64,000 bases of DNA from Pyrinomonadaceae bacterium (GCA_028284415.1 JANQRU010000007.1:1095243-1159242); one strand, 5' to 3'. Shown: positions 15,792 to 25,680, counted from the first letter of the stretch. A program made the numbers and translations. The notes: generated from the sequence alone by a model not told the origin.

Positions 15792-18164
15792 CTAATTTCT
15801 CAAAGGCTTACCAGTTTTCAGCATATGTGCAATTCGTTGCTGTGTTTTCGGTTGTCCGCACAAACTCAAAAACGCTTCACGTTCCAGATCAATCAAATGT
15901 TGCTCGGAAACGTAAGTCGTGTGATTTAAGTTTCCACCACACATTACATTGGCGATTTTTCTGCCAATCAACTCATCATGGTCAGAAATATAACCACCAC
16001 GTTTCATCATGTGAAGTGCAACTTTTAATGCAGACTGACCTTGTTCACCAAGTGCCAGAATATCTGTTCTTTCAACGGGTTGAACATAGCCCGAAGCCGC
16101 CAAATTCAGGACTTCCTGTTTTGCATCGGCAATTAAGCGGTCACCATTCATTGAAATTGAATCAGAGTCTTTCAAGATTCCCCAAGCTTTTGCTTCCTGT
16201 GCGGAAGTTGCAACTTTGCCCATTCCGATTAATTCAAATGTGCCTTTCAAGAATGCAAGCGGGTCAGCATCGGGCGTTGCTTTTGCTCTGTCCATTGCAC
16301 GCATTGTCAATTCTTTTGTTCCGCAACCAGCAGGCAATAAACCAACTCCAACTTCAACCAAACCAATATAAGTTTCCGCCGCCGCCCGAACTTTGTTTCC
16401 GTGCATAGTTGTTTCGCAACCACCGCCTAGTGCTAAACCATAAGGTGCTGTAACGACAGGTTTTGCCGAATAGCGAATCCGCATCACGGCTTTTTGGAAT
16501 TGGGCAATCATAATGTTTATGTCGTCCCATTCTTCCTCTTGAGCCGCGAGCAAAAGCATCATAATATTCGCACCTGCCGAGAAGTTTCCACCTTGGTTTC
16601 CGATAACTAAACCTTCAAAGTTCTTCTCAACTTCATCAAAAGCGAAGTTCATCATTTGAACCGTATCGCCACCGATTGCGTTCATTTTTGAGTGGAATTC
16701 CAAACAAGCAACACCATCACCCAAATCAATCAGTGAAGCACCTGAATTCGATTTAATAACGCCTGTTTTCTCTTTAACCGAATCAAGAATAATGATTCCA
16801 TCTTGAACTGATACCTCTTTGTATTCTCCATTTACGAGGTCGTAATAATACTTTGTACCGTTTTCGTTTTTGTAGAAAGTTTCTGCTCCCGAATCGAGCA
16901 TTTTTTGGACATTTTCCGGAATCTCGTGCCCTTCTTCTTTCATACGCTCAACGGATTCACGTACTCCGACTGCATCCCATGCTTCAAACACACCAACATC
17001 CCAGCCGAAGCCCCATTTAATCGCATTATCAACTTCAACAATTGTGTCAGCAATTTCAGGAATTCGTTCTGCTGAATATCTCGAAACGTGTCCACTTGTT
17101 TTACGCAAGAATTCACCAACTTTGTCATCGTACCAATAAAGTTTTTTGATACGCTTTAAAGCGTCTTCGATTTGCCGTCCTTCGCCTATGCTCTTAAATT
17201 TTGTTTTGACTTGTGGTTTGTATTCAAAAGTATCAAGGTCTAATTCTAAAATGATTCGATTGCCTTCTTCGTCGCGTGATTTCTTAAAAAATCCGCCGCC
17301 TGTCTTGTCGCCCAAGATATTTTTCTCAAGCATTGTTTCAATCAATTCAGGCATTTTGAAAATTTCACGGTCTTTGTCTTCTGGAATTGCTGGATAAAGG
17401 TTTCTTGTAACGTGTGCGGTTACATCCAAACCAACTAAATCGGAAGTTCTAAATGTCGCAGACTTTGCGTGTCCGATTGCCTTTCCTGTAATTTGGTCAA
17501 CTTCGGTTGGAGTTAAGCCCATTTCAATCATCGCATGAATCGTGGACATCATCCCGAAAACACCGATTCTATTTGCAATAAAGTTCGGACGGTCTTTCGC
17601 GGGAACAACGCCTTTGCCCAAGCGTCTGTCCATAAATCCATGAACCTTGCAAGCAACTTCTCCATCTGTCCATTCCGTCGGAATAACCTCAACCAACTTC
17701 ATATATCTCGGTGGATTAAAAAAGTGTGTCCCAAGAAAATGCTTCTTAAAATCATCCGAAAATGGCTCGGCAATATCTTTAATGGGAATCCCCGAAGTAT
17801 TCGAAGCAATCACCGCTCCCTCTTTGCGATATTTTTCAACCTCGGCAAAAATCTTATGTTTTATATCAAGCTTTTCAACAACCGCTTCGATAACCAAATC
17901 GCTATCTTTCAGCTTCTCCATATCGTCCTCAAAATTCCCGAGTTCGATAAGATTTGCATTATCTTTCAACATAAACGGTGCCGGCTTTAATTTCTTCGCC
18001 GCCGCAAACATTGATTTTACGATTTCATTTTTATCAGTTGTCCCTTCATCCGTCTTTGCAATATCAAGCAAAATAGTTGGAATTCCCGCATTCGATAAAT
18101 GTGCAGCAATCGCCGCCCCCATTGTTCCCGCTCCCAAAACAGCGGCTTTTTCGACTTTTAACAT
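15792..18164 (-). CDS. fadN: 3-hydroxyacyl-CoA dehydrogenase / enoyl-CoA hydratase fusion (FadN-type)
   Basis: The 790-residue product starts with an NAD-binding Rossmann motif (AVLGAGTMGAAIAAHL) and the dehydrogenase signature around NTSGIPI, GTHFFNPPRYMKLVEV and GFMDRRLGKGVV. The C-terminal third is a crotonase domain (GNFSAGANIMML, YGLALGGGCE). Domain order and length match Bacillus FadN rather than the E. coli FadB order. It performs the hydration and oxidation steps of beta-oxidation in the cytoplasm. A FadR-like operator sits inside its promoter. Thiolase and acyl-CoA dehydrogenase genes, which accompany fadN in Bacillus, are not adjacent here. Confidence 0.92.
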   Translation of the reverse strand: MLKVEKAAVLGAGTMGAAIAAHLSNAGIPTILLDIAKTDEGTTDKNEIVKSMFAAAKKLKPAPFMLKDNANLIELGNFEDDMEKLKDSDLVIEAVVEKLDIKHKIFAEVEKYRKEGAVIASNTSGIPIKDIAEPFSDDFKKHFLGTHFFNPPRYMKLVEVIPTEWTDGEVACKVHGFMDRRLGKGVVPAKDRPNFIANRIGVFGMMSTIHAMIEMGLTPTEVDQITGKAIGHAKSATFRTSDLVGLDVTAHVTRNLYPAIPEDKDREIFKMPELIETMLEKNILGDKTGGGFFKKSRDEEGNRIILELDLDTFEYKPQVKTKFKSIGEGRQIEDALKRIKKLYWYDDKVGEFLRKTSGHVSRYSAERIPEIADTIVEVDNAIKWGFGWDVGVFEAWDAVGVRESVERMKEEGHEIPENVQKMLDSGAETFYKNENGTKYYYDLVNGEYKEVSVQDGIIILDSVKEKTGVIKSNSGASLIDLGDGVACLEFHSKMNAIGGDTVQMMNFAFDEVEKNFEGLVIGNQGGNFSAGANIMMLLLAAQEEEWDDINIMIAQFQKAVMRIRYSAKPVVTAPYGLALGGGCETTMHGNKVRAAAETYIGLVEVGVGLLPAGCGTKELTMRAMDRAKATPDADPLAFLKGTFELIGMGKVATSAQEAKAWGILKDSDSISMNGDRLIADAKQEVLNLAASGYVQPVERTDILALGEQGQSALKVALHMMKRGGYISDHDELIGRKIANVMCGGNLNHTTYVSEQHLIDLEREAFLSLCGQPKTQQRIAHMLKTGKPLRN

Positions 18165-18218
18165 AGATTTTTATACTTCCTTTTATAGACTGTTTCTAAT
18201 AGATTTTTATTGCAGACA

Positions 18219-18247
18219 ATTATACTGAATGAACATTCATTCAGCAA
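18219..18247 (-). promoter_or_regulatory. fadN promoter
   Basis: On the minus strand a -35 box TTGCTG (18247-18242) and a perfect -10 TATAAT (18224-18219) are separated by exactly 17 bases, about 55 bases upstream of the fadN ATG. The spacer is almost completely filled by the FadR-like palindrome. Confidence 0.75.
18226..18243. promoter_or_regulatory. FadR-like (TetR-type) operator
   Basis: TGAATGA-ACAT-TCATTCA is an inverted repeat of 7-base arms around 4 bases. The known consensus of Bacillus FadR, a TetR-family repressor of beta-oxidation released by long-chain acyl-CoA, is TGAATGANTANTCATTCA. The arms match fully. The central bases are ACAT, so they fit the N-T-A-N pattern only partly. 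Its position between -35 and -10 implies repression of fadN. The cognate regulator is not identified. Confidence 0.7.
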
Positions 18248-18316
18248 GAGTGTCAAACACACTAGTCTTCTACATTAATAAATTTATCTTTTGAAAAAGC
18301 TTAATGAGGACTAAGG

Positions 18317-20728
18317 TTAGCGGACTTCTACCTTTACTCTTTTTCTCCCACATGGCGAATTAAAATCAACTGTAAATTCTCCTTTATTTTTACTCACTGA
18401 TTTGATTATATAAAACGCCTTATTCAAGTCCAGTCTAATTTCGGGTTCCAAAACTACTTTAATATCTTTGGGACTATTAGATTTAGCATTGACTTTAATA
18501 GTATTTCTGCTTCCTTCATATCCAATAATTAGCCCCAAAGAACCTCCATTATTCAATAAAGATACCGAGTCTTGGCTAGAAATTATTTTACAAGTTTTAT
18601 CTTTGATTTTGTTTTCAGCAATAATAGAGTTTGAATTACTATTCTTAGATAATTTCGCAGACTCTTCATTGCTTTTCTCGGTGGTAGTTTCATTTTCTAA
18701 GGGTTCATTTCTTTTAGGTGCATTCTTTGCCGTTTCAATTGGTTCACTTTCTGTTTCATCTTGAGAAGATTTTTTATCTATATTATTTTTGTTACTTGAA
18801 GTATTTGGACTATCTAATAAACTGTTTCCAGTTTTTGGAGAAATTGCGGAAGTATTTTCTATACTATTTTTCCAATAAACACTAATTAAAAAACCAACAA
18901 CAATTATTCCTAAAAAAATAAGCAATCTAATGTTTTTGAATAAAAAATTACGGAACTCTTTAAAAGGTTTTTTCTTGATTTCATTTATTATTTCCTTAAA
19001 GCCTTCAAAGCCTTTCTTTTCTTTTTCATCTAAATAAACTCCAATTCTAATTGCCAAAAGCATCATAACTGTCATGAAAATCACTAACGTAGTAAGTAAA
19101 AAAAGTTCAAAATAGTTATTTACATAATTATATATAGAAACAAAAAGGGAAAAAACCGACATTGTTCCGAATACTAATTCCATCCAAAATGTTTCTGAAT
19201 TATATTCAAATGCAGATTTAGGATATTTTATTTTCGAATCAACCTTCGAATATGTGTTTTTTTTCAAATTAGATTTTATTCTGTCATCTTCATTATTAGA
19301 TGATCTAATATCTGCCAAACCTTGAAAACCTTTTGGTGTCTTTGGCAAAATATCTTTTTCTTTTATGTTTACTACTACAGTATCGGAAGGTGAAAATTGT
19401 TTAAGTTGGTTAAAAATTTGATTAAATGCTATTGCTTTATATGTAGCTATTTGTTCCGTTGATCTTAACTGAGTCAATATTTCCTGCTTTTCTAATGATA
19501 ATTTTTCGATTGTTTTTTTCTGATTATCCGAAATGTTTGATAGATTGGATACTCTGTTCTTTTCGTCTTTAATTTTGTATTCCTGATTTCCTATCTGCTC
19601 TTCTAATTCATTGACTTTGTTCTGTAATATTGTTTTTTCTTCATTAATCAGTTTTTCTTTTTTAATTGTCTTTAAGTTTAACTCACTATTTTCCTTTGCT
19701 AATTTAGTTATTTCTAACTGATGCTTTTTTAAGATTGAAACCTTTTCTTTTTCATATTTTTTTTGAAGTTGGATTCGCTCATTTTCGATTTTTTCATAAA
19801 TTTCTTTCTCATTAATTGTATTTACAACGCTATTTAATTCTTTTCTCATTTCAGTAGCAGATGCAAATCTTTCATCTCTCTCAAGAGATAAAGCCTTTAA
19901 AATAACCTCTGCTATTTCTTTAGGAACATTGCTATTTTTGATAGGTTTAATTGGGTCAGGTTGATTTTTCCACACCTCAGTTGCTCTTTCATCTGCTGGA
20001 AGTGGACGTTCATTCGTTACAATTTCATATAAAGTTGCACCTAGAGAAAATATATCATCTACATCATGCGATTGTAGCATCCTTATCTTCGCAACTTTCT
20101 CTTGATGTTTTGTTGAAAATCTGGCAATAACTCTTGCTAACGTATTATCTTTTAATACTTGTTCAATTGAAGCATATGGGGCAGATTTTGCAACTAAAGT
20201 TTTTGAATCAATATCTGTATTATCATCATCAATATTACCTTTTGCGATACCAAAATCTATAAGTTTAAGTCTATCTCCACCAGACACTAACATAATATTT
20301 AGCGGTTTTATATCACGATGAATGACTTTCTTGCTATGTATATATTCTAATATATCTAGTAGTTGATCCGCCCAGCCTAAGAATCTATTTAAGTCAAAAG
20401 GCTTTTTTGATTTTACTAAACTAACTTCCAACTCTTCCTTAAGAGTTATTCCATATATTTTCTCCATCACTAAAAGATATTCTTCTTCAAAATCAAAAAA
20501 ATCTTTAATTTGCGGAATTCCGTCATGTTGAAGTAATGCTTGAATCCTTGCTTCTTTTTTGAAATTGTTAAATATACTTTCGCTTTGGTTATCTGGTCTA
20601 ACCACCTTGATGATAACTTCAATTCCTAGTTTTATATCTTTTGCAAGCCAAATTTTGCCCATACCACCGCTCGTATGTGAGTCGATAAGAAAATATCGTT
20701 CATTAATTTTTTGTTTGGCTTTGAGCAT
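18317..20728 (-). CDS. Membrane-anchored Ser/Thr protein kinase
   Basis: The 803-residue product has an N-terminal Hanks-type kinase domain: glycine-rich loop TSGGMGKIW (residues 19-27), Lys41, HRD at 137-139 (VIHRDIKPLN) and DFG at 158-160. A long coiled coil runs from about residue 300 to 430. Two close membrane helices follow near 510-565, and another near 605-625. The C-terminal tail is Ser/Asn/Glu-rich and probably extracytoplasmic. An 18-residue segment around HQEKVAKIRMLQSHDVDD is inserted in the kinase's activation-segment region. Its ATG directly follows the FHA stop codon, so the two proteins are probably one signalling pair. Confidence 0.9.
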   Translation of the reverse strand: MLKAKQKINERYFLIDSHTSGGMGKIWLAKDIKLGIEVIIKVVRPDNQSESIFNNFKKEARIQALLQHDGIPQIKDFFDFEEEYLLVMEKIYGITLKEELEVSLVKSKKPFDLNRFLGWADQLLDILEYIHSKKVIHRDIKPLNIMLVSGGDRLKLIDFGIAKGNIDDDNTDIDSKTLVAKSAPYASIEQVLKDNTLARVIARFSTKHQEKVAKIRMLQSHDVDDIFSLGATLYEIVTNERPLPADERATEVWKNQPDPIKPIKNSNVPKEIAEVILKALSLERDERFASATEMRKELNSVVNTINEKEIYEKIENERIQLQKKYEKEKVSILKKHQLEITKLAKENSELNLKTIKKEKLINEEKTILQNKVNELEEQIGNQEYKIKDEKNRVSNLSNISDNQKKTIEKLSLEKQEILTQLRSTEQIATYKAIAFNQIFNQLKQFSPSDTVVVNIKEKDILPKTPKGFQGLADIRSSNNEDDRIKSNLKKNTYSKVDSKIKYPKSAFEYNSETFWMELVFGTMSVFSLFVSIYNYVNNYFELFLLTTLVIFMTVMMLLAIRIGVYLDEKEKKGFEGFKEIINEIKKKPFKEFRNFLFKNIRLLIFLGIIVVGFLISVYWKNSIENTSAISPKTGNSLLDSPNTSSNKNNIDKKSSQDETESEPIETAKNAPKRNEPLENETTTEKSNEESAKLSKNSNSNSIIAENKIKDKTCKIISSQDSVSLLNNGGSLGLIIGYEGSRNTIKVNAKSNSPKDIKVVLEPEIRLDLNKAFYIIKSVSKNKGEFTVDFNSPCGRKRVKVEVR

Positions 20729-21718
20729 TTATTGTTTTTGTTTAACAACAATTGTAAATCCTTGTATTTGAATTTGTTGGTTTAGTTTTACGATTGTTTC
20801 AGCCAAAGGTTTACACTTTATACTTTCAATTGTTGTTGGTAATTTTCCTTTGTGCTTTAACCAAATATATTCTCCATCAATGATTAACTCTGCATGGTCA
20901 CGGCTTATGGACTTATTATTAAGTATTATATCCGCTTGGGTTAGATAAGTGTCTTTAGCTGCTCTTCCTATTTTAATAATTTGTTTGTTTATTTCGTAGG
21001 TTTCTATTAACTCTTCACCATTGAAAACTTCTAAGTAATAATTATGTTGGTTTGCTTTGTTTTCAGTTTCTATCACTGTTGCATCATCATCCACTAAAAT
21101 TGTTGCATCATTATCCTTAACTTCAGTTTCTATCTCATCATTAATAACAACATGTTTATTAAACTTTTCATCTTCCTTAATATTATTTTGAAATGTTCTG
21201 ACGTTACTTTTAACAATTGGAATAATTTCTTGGGATTGATAATTAGATTGAGCATCATTAGCAATAACAACTTTAAATAAGTTACTGAATCTAGATTTAT
21301 GATTAAGTCTAGTTTGGTTTTCTGTATTAAAACTTAAATTTTCATCATAGCCAATATTAATCTCTATCTTTGGTGGCTCTATAGAGTAACTACTAATTAA
21401 TTTACGGGCGTGAGAATTACATTTTTCCTCTAAAGATTTTTTCAATTTATTTCTACGAGATTCCCCTCTAGTATTAAATTCTTTTTCAGAGATATAAACT
21501 ATAAATTTGTGGTTCTCTAAATCTCCTTCAGCCCTGCCATCTTCAATTTTCTTTGAAATATTTTGAAGTATTTCAGCTCTAAATAATTCTTCAACACTTT
21601 CAGCTTTTTCAATAAACACTTCCAAATCACTTAAGTTCTGTTGAGATTCAAGACTTACTTTTACTTCTTTTTTGAAAACCTCAACCACTCCTTTTCTTAA
21701 CTTCTCTAATATACTCAT
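20729..21718 (-). CDS. FHA-domain protein with DUF3662-like N-terminus
   Basis: The 329-residue product has a C-terminal FHA domain (IIKIGRAAKDTYL, NNKSISRDHAELIID), where the Arg of IGR and the SxxRxHAEL block bind phosphothreonine. The first 130 residues resemble the N-terminal domain of actinobacterial FhaA (DUF3662): an amphipathic start, FIVYISEKEF, and a conserved ISSYSIEPPKIEINIGYDE. The linker contains repeated acidic DATI/V sequences with threonines that could be kinase targets. It directly precedes the kinase gene and likely serves as its phospho-adaptor. The region upstream (21719-22001) has no gene. Confidence 0.85.
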   Translation of the reverse strand: MSILEKLRKGVVEVFKKEVKVSLESQQNLSDLEVFIEKAESVEELFRAEILQNISKKIEDGRAEGDLENHKFIVYISEKEFNTRGESRRNKLKKSLEEKCNSHARKLISSYSIEPPKIEINIGYDENLSFNTENQTRLNHKSRFSNLFKVVIANDAQSNYQSQEIIPIVKSNVRTFQNNIKEDEKFNKHVVINDEIETEVKDNDATILVDDDATVIETENKANQHNYYLEVFNGEELIETYEINKQIIKIGRAAKDTYLTQADIILNNKSISRDHAELIIDGEYIWLKHKGKLPTTIESIKCKPLAETIVKLNQQIQIQGFTIVVKQKQ

Positions 21719-22001
21719 AATTGAACCATCACTAAATTATTTAATCAATCTAGACACTTTGACTTAAATGCAAAAGTATTTGCAAGTATTTTTTTGTATT
21801 TGGCTAAAAGTATACCAAGTAATTATCAATAGGTTAAGATATTTTAGATTCATAAAGAATAAGTTTGAAAAGAATTTGAGTCATTGCAAATTCATCTTAA
21901 TTTTTTACTAATAAAACTTGCTATAAATACAACATGTTTTTTTCTTTGAGTACAAAATTTAAAAACTTTTAGTGATAATTATTTCTAAGATATTTTAAAG
22001 T

Positions 22002-22802
22002 ATGGATGTTCATACCAAATTACCAACAAGCAAATTAAAACCTTTTGTCCGTGAATTTTATTTTATGTCGATTGATAAAGATGTAGAAGAAAATTCGGGG
22101 TTGGTGGCGGATGATGGTTGTTATGAATTGATGTTTGTGAAGGAAAATGATGTTTGTTTGATTTATGGTGAAACGACCTCTGAACTGATTCCGAATTCTT
22201 ATACGATTAACAATATCAAACCGCCTTTTAAGTTTAGTTTTAATGAAACGCTCACCACCTTTTGTATAAAGCTTCAACCATTTGCGAATACTTTGTTTAT
22301 CCCGAATGGATTTCCGCGTGGAATTCTAAATTTGCATGAGATATTTGGTAATGGAATTTCTCGTTTGCAAAAGCAGATTTTCAAAACGGATTCGTTTGAT
22401 AAACAGGTGAAAGTGTCGGAAGAATTTTTGTTAAACCTTGAATTAAATCCAGATAAAGAATTTTTTCTTGTAAAAGATATTGTTGAGAAGATTTTGGAAG
22501 AGCAAGGAACGATTACGATTTACGAATTGTCTGAGCAATTTAAGGTAAGCAGACAGAAATTAAACAAAGTCTTTTCAAAATATGTAAAACATACACTCAA
22601 AGAATTTTCTGTGATGGTCAGAACGCGGGCTTCGATTGAATATAAACTCAAAAACCCGCACAAATCCCTAACCGAAATTGCCTATCATTTCGGCTATTTT
22701 GACCAAGCACATTTTATACGTGATTTTAAGAAAGTCTGCGGGGTTCCGCCATCTTCATTTGTCAAAAACGTATCATATTCCTGCAATAGTTTAAGAAATT
22801 AA
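22002..22802 (+). CDS. AraC-family transcriptional regulator
   Basis: The 266-residue product has two C-terminal helix-turn-helix motifs typical of AraC/XylS proteins. The first is TIYELSEQFKVSRQKLNKVF; the second includes SLTEIAYHFGYFDQAHFIRDFKKVCGVPPSSF, including the diagnostic GY.DQ..F.R.FK...G..P..F pattern. The N-terminal half resembles the cupin-like DUF6597 sensor (LPTSKLKPFVREFYFMSI, DDGCYELMFV). Targets unknown; the serine hydrolase gene downstream in the same direction is a possible one. It diverges from the FHA/kinase pair. Confidence 0.92.
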   Translation: MDVHTKLPTSKLKPFVREFYFMSIDKDVEENSGLVADDGCYELMFVKENDVCLIYGETTSELIPNSYTINNIKPPFKFSFNETLTTFCIKLQPFANTLFIPNGFPRGILNLHEIFGNGISRLQKQIFKTDSFDKQVKVSEEFLLNLELNPDKEFFLVKDIVEKILEEQGTITIYELSEQFKVSRQKLNKVFSKYVKHTLKEFSVMVRTRASIEYKLKNPHKSLTEIAYHFGYFDQAHFIRDFKKVCGVPPSSFVKNVSYSCNSLRN

Positions 22803-22851
22803 TAGCCCGCACCATTTTTACAATTTTTGATTAATTGAATTGTGTTTAATA

Positions 22852-22930
22852 GTCGGTAGCGTTGGCGTAAACCTGTGAGTTTATTGCCAGCCAATACTGT
22901 AAAACATCGGCTCACGCCGACGGTACTGAC
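22852..22930 (+). repeat. REP-like palindrome, family 2, copy B
   Basis: Left arm GTCGGTAGCGTTGGCG (22852-22867) and right arm CGCCGACGGTACTGAC (22915-22930) are an imperfect inverted repeat, with G.U pairs and one mismatch. The right half, reverse-complemented, matches the element at 12393-12452. It fills the gap between the AraC gene and the serine hydrolase gene. Confidence 0.75.
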
Positions 22931-22953
22931 TTTAAAACAAGGGGTTAATTATT

Positions 22954-24723
22954 ATGTTAAACACAAAGACAATCGCATTTATTTTATTACTAATCGGGCT
23001 TTTAAATTATTCATTTTTTGCAAACCAAAAAGATAAAGATGTGCTTAAAAATGGACAATCAATTACCAAATCAATCAGCAAAACTGACACGCATAAATAT
23101 TCTCTCAACCTGCAAAAAGGTCAGCTTGTTTTGCTGAATATGGCGAAGTATGACATTGGGCTTTCGCTAACCGTAATTGATTCTGAGAACTACATAATCG
23201 AACAAACGAATACAAACGAAGTTGCTGATTTTTTAATTTTTTATGCTCATAAAAATGATGTTTATAAATTTATCGTTAAGACAATTGAGGGCGAAGAAAA
23301 AGCAAAGGGCAAATACACTTTGCAAAGCAATATTTACACTTCTAAAAAAGGCTCGAAGGTCGAAGTAATTGACAAGATGTTAAACGGAATTTACCGCAAA
23401 GATTTTCCCGGTGCTTCCGTAACGATTTTGGATAAAGGCAAGGCTGTTTATGAAAAGAGTTTTGGGCTGGCAAGTCTTGAGCATTCTGTTCCGAATACAA
23501 ACAAAACCGTTTATGAACTAGCTTCTGTTTCCAAACAATTTACAGCTTTTGCAATTGCGATGCTGGCGGAAAAAGGTTCGCTCAAACTCGATGATGACGT
23601 TAGAAAATACATTCCCGAACTTCCCATCTATAAAAAGAAAATCACGATTCGCCAACTCGTTCATCACACAAGCGGTTTAATGGATACGGAAAGTTTAGCC
23701 GATTTAGTAGGTTACGAATCTTCAAATGCATATATGCCAGATGATGTCGGTATGCGACTTATTAAACGCCAGAAAAAACTACTTTTTACGCCGGGCGAAC
23801 AGTTTCAATATAGCAACATCGGCTATTCGCTACTTGCCGAAATCGTCAAACGAGTTACTGGAAAACCTTTTTCAACCTGGACAAAAGAAAATTTGTTTTT
23901 GCCACTTGGAATGAAAGATACTTACATCCGCGATAATGTTAGAAAGGTTGTCAAAAATCAATCAACTTCTTATGTAAAATTCTCAGGCAGTCAAAAACAC
24001 ATCATTTCTCCCGTAAATTTTGCCGCGACAGGTGCTTGCTGCATACGAAGTTCGACCGAAGATATGCTCAAGTGGATTGAAAATCTTAAGACGGGCAAAG
24101 TCGGTGGCAAAAAAGTCTTGAAAATGGTTGCCGAACGAGGTGTCCTAAATAATGGTTCAAAATCAGAATATGCCTTCGGAAATTTTCACACTGAACACCG
24201 AGGAATAAAAAGAATTAGCCATTTAGGTTTAACCGGCGGTTTCAGAACTTCACTCGCAAGATTTCCCAAAAAAGATGTTTCATTCCTATATCTCGCCAAT
24301 GACGGAGAGTGGAAATCGTATTACATCGCCCGCAAACTCTATGACATTTACTTGGCTGATTCTTTGAAAAAGAAAACGAAAAAATATGTAGAGAAAAAGC
24401 CTGTAAAAACTGAAAATAAAGCACCTGCTAAAAAAGATGGTTTCGATAAAAATAAAGTCAAACTAACCGAATTTACAGGCGTTTTCTACGCCAAAGAAAT
24501 CATCACCGCATACGAATTAAACATTCGCAAAGGCAAACTTTTCATCGAAAGCATCCGCTACAAACCAATTTCTTTAAAACCGACTAAAAAGGACGTTTTC
24601 AATGGAAGTGAAGACTTTTTTGAACGAGTCGAATTTATGCGAAACAAGAAAAATAAAATCATCGGCTTTAAGGCATTTAATGATGAAGGTTCGCCAAGTG
24701 TTTATTTCGAGAAATTGAATTGA
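22954..24723 (+). CDS. Secreted serine hydrolase, class C beta-lactamase-related
   Basis: The 589-residue product has a signal peptide (residues 1-24). A beta-sandwich resembling a PPC domain (about 30-130) precedes a beta-lactamase/esterase core with nucleophile motif S191-V-S-K194 and second motif YSN (286-288). HLGLTGG near residue 425 stands in for the KTG-like third motif. The C-terminal 100 residues form an extra beta-rich domain after a Lys-rich linker. Such enzymes act on peptides, esters or D-amino-acid compounds in the periplasm, and resistance activity should not be assumed. An AAGGGG site precedes the ATG. A ghost of its 3' end lies at 25574-25680. Confidence 0.88.
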   Translation: MLNTKTIAFILLLIGLLNYSFFANQKDKDVLKNGQSITKSISKTDTHKYSLNLQKGQLVLLNMAKYDIGLSLTVIDSENYIIEQTNTNEVADFLIFYAHKNDVYKFIVKTIEGEEKAKGKYTLQSNIYTSKKGSKVEVIDKMLNGIYRKDFPGASVTILDKGKAVYEKSFGLASLEHSVPNTNKTVYELASVSKQFTAFAIAMLAEKGSLKLDDDVRKYIPELPIYKKKITIRQLVHHTSGLMDTESLADLVGYESSNAYMPDDVGMRLIKRQKKLLFTPGEQFQYSNIGYSLLAEIVKRVTGKPFSTWTKENLFLPLGMKDTYIRDNVRKVVKNQSTSYVKFSGSQKHIISPVNFAATGACCIRSSTEDMLKWIENLKTGKVGGKKVLKMVAERGVLNNGSKSEYAFGNFHTEHRGIKRISHLGLTGGFRTSLARFPKKDVSFLYLANDGEWKSYYIARKLYDIYLADSLKKKTKKYVEKKPVKTENKAPAKKDGFDKNKVKLTEFTGVFYAKEIITAYELNIRKGKLFIESIRYKPISLKPTKKDVFNGSEDFFERVEFMRNKKNKIIGFKAFNDEGSPSVYFEKLN

Positions 24724-24867
24724 TTTTAAGAGACTTTCTTGCGAATCAAAACCTCAAAAATCTAATTAACTGATGTTGTGCAATTTTTGATTACGCATTA
24801 TTTGCTTCGGAGGAAAGAGACTGAAAAATTTTTATGCAGCATAAGTAACTGCAAAAAAGGAAAATTT

Positions 24868-25518
24868 ATGAAAAGATTCTTAGTTATTTTCGGAGTTTTG
24901 TATCTGCTGGCTTCGATTGGGTTCTCACAGCAATCCCGGAAAAAAATTGTTATCAAGCCAAAGCCATCCGACATAAAATTGCGAACTGAATATGGTTCAA
25001 AAAATGTTGATTTAGCAAGCGTTCTTTATTTTGAAGACTTAGCTCTCAACAAGTTGATATTTTCTGGTGAAGAGTTGGTTAATAGAGACTTTCAAATTAA
25101 CATAAAAAAACTTGTAAAAGGAAAACTTGTAAAGAGTGAAATTGTTTTCGATTCAAAAACAGAAGGAGACTATTTCAAAATACGAAGCAATAAATTCATT
25201 TTTCGTGTTTTAAGTAAAATTACTGAGAAAGGTACAGCAAAATTTCAATTTCAATTTAACGGATTTACAGTACAAAAGAAATATAAGGTCGGCAAAAATG
25301 AGACGGAATTCGCTCAAAAAGACTTTCTGGGAGCGAATTCAGAAATTGCGATCCCTTTGAATAAAAAAACTTATATACTTACCTATATGATGCCGTATCT
25401 GAAAAAAGATGGCTCAAAACAATACTGTGAAGTTGTTCAAACTGGTGTAAGTCCAGAAAAATTAGGGCGAAAATATTCAATTCCAACTTACTTTTTGATT
25501 GACATCATATTTATTTAG
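24868..25518 (+). CDS. Secreted protein of unknown function
   Basis: The ATG at 24868 gives a signal peptide (MKRFLVIFGVLYLLASIGFSQ), so the earlier in-frame start is rejected. The mature region of about 195 residues looks like a beta-rich protein: repeated KLVKGKLVKSE, FKIRSNKFIFRVLSK and KFQFQFNGFTVQKKYKV strands, ending hydrophobically in IDIIFI. I recognise no family. It lies between the intact serine hydrolase gene and a decayed copy of that gene's 3' end, as if inserted there. Confidence 0.6.
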   Translation: MKRFLVIFGVLYLLASIGFSQQSRKKIVIKPKPSDIKLRTEYGSKNVDLASVLYFEDLALNKLIFSGEELVNRDFQINIKKLVKGKLVKSEIVFDSKTEGDYFKIRSNKFIFRVLSKITEKGTAKFQFQFNGFTVQKKYKVGKNETEFAQKDFLGANSEIAIPLNKKTYILTYMMPYLKKDGSKQYCEVVQTGVSPEKLGRKYSIPTYFLIDIIFI

Positions 25519-25573
25519 ACATCAACTCAGACGAAAACCTATGACATACATTTTTCGAGGTCAAAAGTTAAAG

Positions 25574-25680
25574 TCACAGGTTTTGAGTCATTTGAGTGTT
25601 TTGCCAAGTATTTATTTTAAGAATTTGAATTGATTTTAAGAAATTTTACTATGAATCAAGATCTCAATAATTTTATTAAA
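25574..25680 (+). pseudogene. Ghost of the 3' end and downstream flank of the serine hydrolase gene
   Basis: The stretch GCCAAGTATTTATTTT, AAGAATTTGAATTGATTTTAAGA and the following 40 bases match the last codons of the serine hydrolase gene (GCCAAGTGTTTATTTC, GAGAAATTGAATTGA) and its 3' flank at about 24700-24770, with substitutions and small gaps. Similarity is at DNA level, and the coding frame is already broken. The fragment also underlies the 3' end of the oppositely oriented toxin-like gene. Confidence 0.7.

Noticed and set aside
15743..16408. 221-codon open frame on the plus strand opposite fadN
   Set aside because: It lies wholly antisense to a well-conserved enzyme, its composition is low-complexity Leu/Gln/His-rich, and no ribosome site is seen. 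It is a shadow frame.
22954..24723. Calling the serine hydrolase an antibiotic-resistance beta-lactamase
   Set aside because: SxxK and YxN motifs are shared by esterases and DD-peptidases. The extra domains and lack of a clear KTG motif do not support a resistance role.
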